Below are positions 9,004 to 15,925 of a stretch of DNA of 64,000 nucleotides, in pieces. The position numbers and the translations under genes are program-made. The number at the start of each line of letters is the position of its first letter. Within the stretch, counting starts at the first letter, position 1. The DNA is from Prochlorococcus sp. AG-347-L17 (lineage in GTDB: Bacteria > Cyanobacteriota > Cyanobacteriia > PCC-6307 > Cyanobiaceae), in contig QCCN01000005.1 of assembly GCA_003278925.1 (NCBI GenBank), positions 1 through 64,000 on the forward strand. Reading direction: 5' to 3'. The notes beneath the pieces were generated by a model, which did no database searches, had not been told where the DNA came from, and was given only the letters and a program-made list of their open reading frames with translations.

Positions 9004-10311
9004 TTAATTTAACCTTTTAAATCCTCCATGACAAACATCTCCTTTAATCATATTTTCAGGAACTAATTCCCCCTTTTCACATTTACTTATATTTTGGAGA
9101 ATTCCATCAAGTTCATCAAAATATCTATTTAATATTTTTTTCTTATGTGATATTGACACATATATTGAATTAGCTGCTAGATAATTCTTCTTTAACATTT
9201 CCTGCGTTATGTAGGTTTTATAAAATAAATTATTTTTACTTTCAAAAGCAAATCCTGCCAATGCAGCTATGCCAGTATCTTTATATTTAATTTTATAGCT
9301 ATCAAACATTTGTTTCCATCGAGATTTAATAAAAACTCCTGTTTCTGTAATCATCTCCCAACTCCTTAGTTCTTGCATAACTTCAAGTGTTTTTAATGCT
9401 GCTGTAGGACCAATCCTTTCAGTCCAAAAAGTACTGCTTATGAATGTTTTTTGTACAGCATCCATTATCTCTTCACGACCAACTACCGCAGTAATGGCAT
9501 ATCCATTACCTAATGCTTTCCCAAACATTGCGATATCAGGTTGTACTTCAAATTTTTTATGAATACCTCCATAGGTTTCTCTAAATCCAGAAGTACATTC
9601 ATCAAATATTAAAACAATTCCATTTTTACTGCATAAATTTCTTATTGATTCGAGAAATCCCTTTTGAGGTGGGTCATTCCTCTGGACTTCCATCTTAATA
9701 GCAGCAAGTTTTTTATTTGCAACAATTTTTTGTATTTGGGAAAAATTATTAAATTCAAAAGGATGTACCGTTCCCTTTAAACCTTTTGGCACTCCATTAG
9801 GTTCTAATCCTGGCAATAGGTGCGGCTCTAATTGAGATTCCCCTTCTAGATTAGTTGCCAAATACCAGTCATGCCAGCCATGATAACCACAAATTGCTAT
9901 ATCATCTCTCCCTGTAGCTGCCCTTGCTATTCTTATTGCAATAGCATTAGCTTCTCCACCGGATCTAGCAAATCTAACCTTTTGCGACCATGGATGTAAT
10001 TCAACTAATTTTTCTGCCAATAAAACTTCTTCAGGACAATTAAGTGTACTCATATTACCTTTAGCTATTGTCTTCTTTACTGCTTCATCTACTTTCCTAT
10101 TGCCGTAACCAAGAATATTAGTACCTATTCCCATAATACTAATATCTTTGTATTTAATGTTATCTAAATCCCATACATAACATCCCTTTGCTTTTGAAAA
10201 ATATGAAGGCCAATATTCTGGTAGAAACATCTCTGACCTTTTGGAAAGGAGCATATTACCCCCAGGAATAATATTTTTAGCTCTTCTCCATAATTTTCTA
10301 CCAGTATTCAT
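9004..10311 (-). CDS. Class III aminotransferase, glutamate-1-semialdehyde aminomutase-like
   Basis: This PLP-dependent enzyme has 435 residues. Asp237 in LIFDECTSG and Lys265 in MFGKALGNG are the pyridoxal-phosphate ligand and the Schiff-base lysine, and SGGEANAIA (118-126) is the phosphate-binding loop. The ends and the GYHGWHDW segment are most like glutamate-1-semialdehyde 2,1-aminomutase paralogues found in surface-sugar clusters rather than the chlorophyll-pathway HemL itself. It is flanked by an SpsF-like cytidylyltransferase (divergent, 58 bases) and NeuB/NeuD genes, so it probably aminates or isomerises a precursor of an unusual sugar acid. The substrate is unknown. Confidence 0.8.
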   Translation of the reverse strand: MNTGRKLWRRAKNIIPGGNMLLSKRSEMFLPEYWPSYFSKAKGCYVWDLDNIKYKDISIMGIGTNILGYGNRKVDEAVKKTIAKGNMSTLNCPEEVLLAEKLVELHPWSQKVRFARSGGEANAIAIRIARAATGRDDIAICGYHGWHDWYLATNLEGESQLEPHLLPGLEPNGVPKGLKGTVHPFEFNNFSQIQKIVANKKLAAIKMEVQRNDPPQKGFLESIRNLCSKNGIVLIFDECTSGFRETYGGIHKKFEVQPDIAMFGKALGNGYAITAVVGREEIMDAVQKTFISSTFWTERIGPTAALKTLEVMQELRSWEMITETGVFIKSRWKQMFDSYKIKYKDTGIAALAGFAFESKNNLFYKTYITQEMLKKNYLAANSIYVSISHKKKILNRYFDELDGILQNISKCEKGELVPENMIKGDVCHGGFKRLN

Positions 10312-10369
10312 TAATTAATCAATTTAAAGGGTGATTTTATATTTAATATAGGATAAAGAATTAAATTTA

Positions 10370-11113
10370 ATGAAAAATGTAGGAATTTTAATTCAAGCAA
10401 GAATTTCTTCAACAAGATTACCTGGGAAAGTCTTATATCAATTAGGTAAAACCAGTTTTAATTCTATCTCGTTAATGAATAAAAGATTGAATAAAAAAGA
10501 GATCAAAGAAATTGCAGAAGTAGTCATTATTACTAGTAATAATAAAGCTGATAACGCAATAGAGTATTTGTGTAGAAGAGAAAACTTAAAGGTATTTAGG
10601 GGTAGCGAAAAAGATGTCCTTGATAGGTATTTTCAAGCTGCAAAAAAGTTTAAATTCCATACTATAATAAGACTTACTTCTGACTGTCCGTTTATAGACT
10701 TTAAAGAGGTATCGAAAGTTTTAAATATACACAACCATAACAAAAACGAATACACATCTAATAGTTTTCAAGATTCAACAATTGTTGATGGTTGCGATGT
10801 TGAAGTTTTTAGTTTTGCAGCCTTAAAAAGGGCTCACAAAGATGCTCAGACAATGAAAGATAGAGAGCACGTTACTACTTTTTTTACAAAAGAAAATAAT
10901 TTTAAAATCTCATTGATTGATCCTAAATTTAAACTTCCTTATACTCGTTTAACACTAGATACTCCTGAAGATTATGAGGTAATTTCTCAGTTAATAGATC
11001 TTGTAGAAGATCCAATTAATATCGATATTGAGACTTTAGGAAAAATATATTTCCAAAAAAAATTAAATTGCATTAATAATTTTATTAAAAGAAATTCAGG
11101 ATGGAATAAATAA
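10370..11113 (+). CDS. SpsF/NeuA-like cytidylyltransferase
   Basis: The protein has 247 residues. The N-terminal GILIQARISSTRLPGKVL is the nucleotide-binding signature of the SpsF branch of the CMP-sugar synthetase family, and RLTSDCPFID carries the metal-binding Asp. The C-terminal part DREHVTTFF, with RLTLDTPEDYEV, is also typical of the branch. The enzyme would activate a sugar acid with CTP before transfer. It sits among NeuB, NeuD, an SDR and aminotransferases, which supports a role in activating a nonulosonic-acid-like sugar. It is divergent from the aminotransferase on its left and converges on neuD on its right with a 5-base gap. Confidence 0.85.
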   Translation: MKNVGILIQARISSTRLPGKVLYQLGKTSFNSISLMNKRLNKKEIKEIAEVVIITSNNKADNAIEYLCRRENLKVFRGSEKDVLDRYFQAAKKFKFHTIIRLTSDCPFIDFKEVSKVLNIHNHNKNEYTSNSFQDSTIVDGCDVEVFSFAALKRAHKDAQTMKDREHVTTFFTKENNFKISLIDPKFKLPYTRLTLDTPEDYEVISQLIDLVEDPINIDIETLGKIYFQKKLNCINNFIKRNSGWNK

Positions 11114-11118
11114 TTTTT

Positions 11119-11793
11119 TTAAAGTTTATTATTCTTTAAAACAAAATTTTTGGAGGGTAAATTTCTAGATTTTTTTAGAAATTTAGCAGGCTGTCCAACT
11201 ACTATGCTGTTTTTAGGAACATTTGAGTTAACGATACTACCAGCACCAATAAAACAGTTTTCTCCTATTGTAATATCGGGGAAAATTGTTGCATTTGCTC
11301 CAATTGTTGTCCATTTACCAATCTTTACTCTACCTGCTATGTAAGATGAGCCCATTATGTGACATCCTTTATCTATAAAAACTTCATGGTCAATAGTAGC
11401 TGAAGTATTGATAATGCATCCCTTAGAAATTTCTGAAAGAGGCATTATTGTGACATTGGGCATAATAATGCTTTCATCAGAGATCTTACAATTTTTGTCA
11501 ATATAGGAGGAGAAATGATGCATTTTTATTTGATACCCTTTTTCTTTCAGTTTTTCTTGTATGGTTAATCTTTCAAAACCATATTCATTTCCTATCGCAA
11601 CAATAAAATTCGAGAACTTCAAATTATTTATTGAATCATAGATATTTATATTTCTGTTTAACCAAAAATCTACATTTTCAATATTTCTAATGCCTTGATT
11701 TTCAATTATAAAAAATTGTTCCTCTTTATCAAATTGTTTATAAAAAAGTAAAAAAAGTACTTTTGCAAAAGAACCTGAACCAAATATAACCAT
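11119..11793 (-). CDS. NeuD-family sugar O-acyltransferase
   Basis: The 224-residue product has a Rossmann-like start (VIFGSGSFAKVLF, residues 2-14) followed by left-handed beta-helix hexapeptide repeats in the C-terminal half (for example IGKWTTIGANATI and IGENCFIGAGS). This is the architecture of NeuD/PglD acetyltransferases, which acetylate amino sugars or sialic acids using acetyl-CoA. It is the last gene of a tight four-gene minus-strand block that begins at 14167, with a 9-base gap from neuB. The exact acceptor is not known. Confidence 0.85.
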   Translation of the reverse strand: MVIFGSGSFAKVLFLLFYKQFDKEEQFFIIENQGIRNIENVDFWLNRNINIYDSINNLKFSNFIVAIGNEYGFERLTIQEKLKEKGYQIKMHHFSSYIDKNCKISDESIIMPNVTIMPLSEISKGCIINTSATIDHEVFIDKGCHIMGSSYIAGRVKIGKWTTIGANATIFPDITIGENCFIGAGSIVNSNVPKNSIVVGQPAKFLKKSRNLPSKNFVLKNNKL

Positions 11794-11802
11794 TAAATAT
11801 AT

Positions 11803-12630
11803 TTAATCAGTACTGACTTTATATTGCAAAATATCATTTTCACAATCAAAATTGATGTTATTTCTATATCGACCGAGCATTAAATAAGTAGATTGACAAT
11901 CCTCAACTAACTTCTTAAAAGTGATAGGATCTGCACTCATAGAATGATCTGCACCAACTAAATCATTATCTATAGTGAAATGTTTTTCAATTATTCTAGC
12001 TCCAAGAGCAGTGGCGATAATTGAAGAATTTGATCCAATACTATGATCAGAAAATCCAACTTTTTTTTCAGTTATATTAGCAATTAATTTTATATTGGAT
12101 AAATGATTATCTTCTGCTCTAATTATTGGGTATTTTGAAATACAATGTAGAAAAACTAAATCCGGCTTATTAGGGCAGCTTAAATCATTGTAAGTATTAT
12201 TCGCTGATACTATATCTGAAATTGTACTTACACCAGTTGATAAAATAAGTCTTTTAGCATTTGAATACTTTAGAATGTCCCTAATTAAATCTAAATTTGT
12301 CAAATGAAAAGATGCCACTTTTATAGAAGGAATCCCAATTTCATATAAAATCTTCGCGCTCTTTTTACAAAATGGAGTTGAACAAAATTCAATATCTAAA
12401 TTTCTACAAAATTCACTTAATTCAAAAAAATCATCAGGTTTGAGTTCGCATTTTTTTAAAATTTCAAAAATAGGTGAATTTAAGTTTGTTCTCGTTTCAG
12501 TGAAATATGTTTGAAACTTAGCGATTGTTGCCCCAGCATTTTTTGCTGCCTCAATATGCTTTTTAGCTAAATCAAGAGAACCATTATGATTGATTCCTAT
12601 CTCAGCAATAAATTCAATTTCATTTACCAT
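11803..12630 (-). CDS. neuB: NeuB-family sialic/nonulosonic acid synthase, without SAF domain
   Basis: The product has 275 residues and contains the NeuB barrel motifs: EIGINHNG (10-17), KFQ (38-40), CSTPF, VGFSDHSIGS, EKHFT and GADHSMS. NeuB enzymes condense phosphoenolpyruvate with an N-acetyl-mannosamine-type sugar to make a nine-carbon sugar acid. Most are about 340-350 residues with a C-terminal antifreeze-like SAF domain that helps close the active site. Here the protein ends shortly after the barrel, so that domain is absent. Its start overlaps the end of the SDR gene by 7 bases, which indicates a single transcript. Whether it makes sialic, legionaminic or another acid cannot be told. 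Confidence 0.88.
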   Translation of the reverse strand: MVNEIEFIAEIGINHNGSLDLAKKHIEAAKNAGATIAKFQTYFTETRTNLNSPIFEILKKCELKPDDFFELSEFCRNLDIEFCSTPFCKKSAKILYEIGIPSIKVASFHLTNLDLIRDILKYSNAKRLILSTGVSTISDIVSANNTYNDLSCPNKPDLVFLHCISKYPIIRAEDNHLSNIKLIANITEKKVGFSDHSIGSNSSIIATALGARIIEKHFTIDNDLVGADHSMSADPITFKKLVEDCQSTYLMLGRYRNNINFDCENDILQYKVSTD

Positions 12631-13379
12631 GCACTCATTCCTCCATCGAGAGATATGGTTTGTCCTGTTAAATATTTACAATTTGATTCAACAATAGAAC
12701 AAATTAAATTTGATAACTCTTGCACTCTGCATAATCGGTTTTGAGGTACAAGATCACCATAATTTTTAAGAAATCCAGAACCTTGTAATTTTTTATTATA
12801 AATCCCTCCAGGAGCAATGCAGTTAATTTGTAAATCATCATTAGCATATCTAGTTGCAAAATATTTAGTAAGTTGTATTAAACCAGCCTTAGATGCACCA
12901 TAAATCTCAGAACTATTTCTTTGAGTATCAGTATAAATTTTTTGATTAGGAGCTATTAATCCATAAATAGATGCAATATTTATTATTGAGCACTTCTTTT
13001 CTTTTAAATCTTTATTAGGTTTTACAAAAAACTTATAAAATTCAGTAATCCCAACTATTGGCCCAAAAAGATTAATATCACTTACCTCTCTATATTCCTC
13101 ATAAGTTCTTTCTTCAGCTGGGGTAAAAACGGCCACTCCTGCATTATTTATTAAAAGTAATTCTCCAAATCTAAGTTCATTAGTATTTACAAACTTGAAA
13201 AAATCCTTAAATGATTCTCTTTTTCTAACATCCCCATATAAGTAGCCTTTTAAATTTGGATTAGAGGATTCTTTAAAAATATCCATTCCATAACAGTCCC
13301 ATCCTTTTTCTGAGAAATTTCTCACTAATTCGCAACCAACTTGACCTTCTGAGCCAGTAACAAAAACAGTCTTCTTCAT
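12624..13379 (-). CDS. Short-chain dehydrogenase/reductase
   Basis: The 251-residue SDR has the nucleotide-binding TGSEGQVG at residues 8-15, NNAGVA after the fourth strand, and the catalytic YGASK with an upstream serine in NIASIYG. The C-terminal LTGQTISLDGG is usual for the classical subfamily. It would oxidise or reduce a hydroxyl/carbonyl with NAD(P). SDRs in this position, for example PtmA in legionaminic-acid clusters, act on sugar intermediates. It overlaps neuB by 7 bases and follows the TIM-barrel gene with a 5-base gap, so all are probably co-transcribed. Confidence 0.88.
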   Translation of the reverse strand: MKKTVFVTGSEGQVGCELVRNFSEKGWDCYGMDIFKESSNPNLKGYLYGDVRKRESFKDFFKFVNTNELRFGELLLINNAGVAVFTPAEERTYEEYREVSDINLFGPIVGITEFYKFFVKPNKDLKEKKCSIINIASIYGLIAPNQKIYTDTQRNSSEIYGASKAGLIQLTKYFATRYANDDLQINCIAPGGIYNKKLQGSGFLKNYGDLVPQNRLCRVQELSNLICSIVESNCKYLTGQTISLDGGMSAW

Positions 13380-13384
13380 TTTTT

Positions 13385-14167
13385 TTAAATCAAACCTTTT
13401 AAATAATTAAGATATTTAATCAAATTTTCAGAATCTCTATAATACTCTATTGTTAAAAAATCTACATTATATTTCTTCATGAGATCAAGTGCACTATTGG
13501 TAGATAAAGGAGATGGCAAATTATGAGAATCTACAGCATGAACTCCAAACTCATCATAAAAAAAGCTTGGCTCACACAAATGAAATTGATTACAAGTAAT
13601 ATTTTCTAAAAGTTTATTAGAATAAGCTTCAAAGTTAGTTTTGCTATTAATGCAAGTAACCATTGCATGAGCATAATCAAATAAAAGATTTAAATTAGCT
13701 TTTTCACAACTCTCCAAAATATATTCTGCTGAAGTACAAATCATATATGCTCCTGTATTGTAAAAGTTATTATTTTCTATTCCTATTTTTCTAAAATTGC
13801 CAACTATATCTCTTATTTTATTTATTGATTTTTTTGTATTTTCTACCTGTGTCTTTAAGTCTAAGGGTTTAGATTTAGGAAAATATTTATTATCTTTTTT
13901 TTCAACCTCCTCACAATCTCTTGCCGCTTGAAAAGTTAAAGTTTGGATTTTTTCATTAGGTTTAACATATTTTTCAAGAAATTTTATTTGATTATCTGTT
14001 AATCCAATATTCAAATCAAAATCAATGTGATAATGAGTAGTATTGTCAACATTTAAATCGCAAGTTCTTTCTCTGGCTTCAAGCTCATCAGATAATCCAA
14101 TAATATCTAACATATCTTTTTTAATATTGAATAAGTGAGATATAGGCGTTAAAAGTTTCACTGACAT
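13385..14167 (-). CDS. TIM-barrel protein of the xylose-isomerase-like fold (sugar isomerase/epimerase candidate)
   Basis: The product has 260 residues and no close family that I can name. Candidate metal ligands lie in the expected order of an AP-endonuclease-2/xylose-isomerase barrel: Glu in IGIENNNFY, Asp and His in LLFDYAHA, His in FHLCEPS, His and Asp in HAVDSHN, and Glu in FLTIEYYRD. It also loosely resembles DUF692 metalloenzymes. As the first gene of the block running into the SDR, neuB and neuD, it may isomerise or epimerise the sugar precursor. It starts only 20 bases from the divergent DegT aminotransferase, so the two promoters must overlap or lie in coding DNA. Confidence 0.65.
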   Translation of the reverse strand: MSVKLLTPISHLFNIKKDMLDIIGLSDELEARERTCDLNVDNTTHYHIDFDLNIGLTDNQIKFLEKYVKPNEKIQTLTFQAARDCEEVEKKDNKYFPKSKPLDLKTQVENTKKSINKIRDIVGNFRKIGIENNNFYNTGAYMICTSAEYILESCEKANLNLLFDYAHAMVTCINSKTNFEAYSNKLLENITCNQFHLCEPSFFYDEFGVHAVDSHNLPSPLSTNSALDLMKKYNVDFLTIEYYRDSENLIKYLNYLKGLI

Positions 14168-14187
14168 TTAATAAATTTGATTCTCTA

Positions 14188-15369
14188 ATGTATAGTATTC
14201 TATATGAAAGAATTCAATTGAGCATTCAAAATTTACCTTTTTCACCTCCCTCTTTTACAAAAGAAGAAGAAGAAGCTGTTTTAGATTGTGTAAAATCAAA
14301 ATGGGTTGGTACTGGCCCAAAAACAATTGATTTTGAAAAGAAATTTGCCTCTTATAAAGAAGTAAAATATGCTGCAGCGTTAAGTTCTTGTACCTCCGCT
14401 TTATTCTTAAGTTTAAAAGCATTGGGTATACAAGAAGGTGACGAGGTAATAACTACTGCAATGACTTTTTGCAGTTCTGTTAATGTAATAATGCATTGCG
14501 GTGCGAAGCCTATTCTTTGTGATATTGACTTATACAGCAAAAATATAGACGTTAATCAAATTGAAAAACTCATCACATCAAAAACAAAGGCCATAATTCC
14601 TGTTCATTATGCTGGATTCCCTTGCCAAATGAATAAGATTATGGAAGTAGCATCTGAATACGATCTTTATGTTGTTGAAGATTGTGCTCATGCGATTGAA
14701 TCAAAATTAAATCATCAACATTGTGGAACATTTGGTGATATTGGATGTTTCTCTTTTTATGCCACAAAGAATATAGCTATTGGGGAGGGTGGCATGGCTA
14801 TTTCAAATCACGAAAGTTTAGTTTCCAAAGTACGCATGTTAGGACTTCATGGACTTTCAAGAGATGCTTGGAAAAGATTTGAATCAAGTAACCGAAAAAG
14901 CTACGACGTTATTGATATTGGATACAAGATGAACTTAACTGACATTCAATCAGCAATAGGAATAGTTCAACTTAAACGTTTAGGAGAGATGAGAAAGAGA
15001 AGAAAAGAAATTTGGGATTTTTACAACGAAAACCTTCAGAAATATAATTTAGAGCTACCAAATCTTCCTAAAGATAAAGGAAGCGTCCATGCACTTCATC
15101 TTTACACAATAGGCTTACCACCAAGTATTGATAGAGATCAATTTGTATGGCAAGCCTCTCATGAATATGGAATTACTCTTGGAATTCACTATAAGTCGAT
15201 TAATACATTTTCAATTTACAAGAAGATTTTGCCAAATTATGAGCCTAAAACTAGTTTACCAGTCTCTTTTGATTGGGGAAACAGAACTATTTCACTTAGC
15301 TGTTCTGGAGGCACATCAGAAACTCATTGTGAAAGAGTATTAGATACTATAAAAAAATTGCTAAATTAG
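14188..15369 (+). CDS. DegT/DnrJ/EryC1/StrS-family sugar aminotransferase
   Basis: The protein has 393 residues. Lys194 in FYATKNIAIGEGG is the PLP lysine, Asp165 in VVEDCAHA contacts the pyridine ring, and SGTGPKT-like KWVGTGPKT near residue 41 is the usual N-terminal motif. These enzymes transaminate keto-sugars, as in PseC or LegC. Homologues normally begin close to the PFSPPSFT segment, so the first 10-15 residues here may not be translated. An in-frame TTG at 14218 is an alternative start and would leave a 50-base divergent promoter region. It belongs functionally with the SDR-neuB-neuD block on the other strand. Confidence 0.9.
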   Translation: MYSILYERIQLSIQNLPFSPPSFTKEEEEAVLDCVKSKWVGTGPKTIDFEKKFASYKEVKYAAALSSCTSALFLSLKALGIQEGDEVITTAMTFCSSVNVIMHCGAKPILCDIDLYSKNIDVNQIEKLITSKTKAIIPVHYAGFPCQMNKIMEVASEYDLYVVEDCAHAIESKLNHQHCGTFGDIGCFSFYATKNIAIGEGGMAISNHESLVSKVRMLGLHGLSRDAWKRFESSNRKSYDVIDIGYKMNLTDIQSAIGIVQLKRLGEMRKRRKEIWDFYNENLQKYNLELPNLPKDKGSVHALHLYTIGLPPSIDRDQFVWQASHEYGITLGIHYKSINTFSIYKKILPNYEPKTSLPVSFDWGNRTISLSCSGGTSETHCERVLDTIKKLLN

Positions 15370-15424
15370 TTAAAAAACAATGCCAAGAATTTTTTTTAAT
15401 ACACAAAATAAAAAAGTAATGCTT

Positions 15425-15556
15425 CTACGATATCAACCCAGCATTTATATCAGGGTCTAACAAGTCATCTGAAAGATTACAATTTAAGTCTTTTAAAAGT
15501 TTTGAGAATAGATAAGCTCTGTTACTTCCCATTACTCCAATTAATATTTTTACCAA
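15425..15556 (-). pseudogene. Truncated duplicate of the sulfotransferase-like gene
   Basis: TTG at 15556 opens 43 codons ending at TAG 15427-15425. The translation matches residues 1-40 of the intact gene at 15926-16870 in frame: VKILIG, then FSKLLKDLNCNLSDDL, then LDPDINAG. After NAG the match ends abruptly. The sulfate-donor loop of the intact copy (GGMGRSGTS) is destroyed here (GVMGSNRAY). The DNA around it, including the spacer and the tRNA remnant, is also duplicated. Confidence 0.8.
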
Positions 15557-15760
15557 AATGATTTATTAAATTTTTTTAATGATACAACAGTTCATTTTTA
15601 TATCAATTTTAAAATTATTAGTGCTATATACCTTTTTACCTATTTGCAAGACTTACAGGTCGCAGAGGGGTACATTTTGCCATATTTTGACTTATCAAAA
15701 CCTATCTTTTTATTATGATAAATTGGTCAAATAATTTGGCATAACAAGCTTAAATCCAAA

Positions 15761-15832
15761 TGGTGCCAAGCGGACTCGAACCGCTGACCCCCTGCATGCC
15801 ATGCAAATAACCAACGTAGCTATAACTAGCTT
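15761..15832 (-). pseudogene. tRNA-Ala(GGC) remnant, 3' half intact
   Basis: Bases 15765-15805 are identical over 41 positions to 17166-17206 of the intact tRNA-Ala gene, covering the 3' acceptor strand, T arm, variable loop and most of the anticodon arm. The 5' half is decayed. ACCA and AGCTAT pieces of the D-arm region are still recognisable after an apparent 4-base deletion, but the acceptor 5' strand does not pair. It cannot fold as a tRNA. Preservation of only the 3' half is what tRNA-targeted integration usually leaves behind. Confidence 0.85.
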
Positions 15833-15888
15833 TTAGAGGTGTTTCTGATAATTTGCGCGCAGGCCTGCTCTCACAGATAACAATACCT

Positions 15889-15912
15889 GAAAGATAAAAA
15901 ATTTTATCTTTC
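15889..15912 (-). terminator. Hairpin downstream of the sulfotransferase-like gene
   Basis: An 11-base perfect inverted repeat (GAAAGATAAAA, 2-base loop, TTTTATCTTTC) lies 14 bases past the stop of the minus-strand gene. The stem is AT-rich and no separate T-run follows, so it is only a candidate terminator. Confidence 0.5.
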
Positions 15913-15925
15913 AATAAATTCGTTC

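Larger units (their letters stand above)
15425..15832. repeat. Decayed copy of the sulfotransferase-start/spacer/tRNA-Ala segment
   Basis: This segment aligns by eye with 16740-17234. Shared pieces include the start of the sulfotransferase frame, a TTCATTTTTAT stretch, a CCTTTTTACCTATTTGCAAG stretch followed by GCAGAG, and the tRNA-Ala. The spacer is shorter here by several short deletions. The copies lie in direct orientation. Confidence 0.75.
15370..15925. other. 556-base region holding decayed copies of a sulfotransferase start and tRNA-Ala
   Basis: There is no intact gene here. The segment 15425-15832 is a decayed duplicate of 16740-17234: a truncated sulfotransferase start, its upstream spacer and a tRNA-Ala remnant, each listed separately. 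The next 55 bases contain two short GC-rich palindromes (15854-15861 and 15859-15868), which stand out in the AT-rich surroundings, and then a hairpin next to the sulfotransferase stop. Confidence 0.8.
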
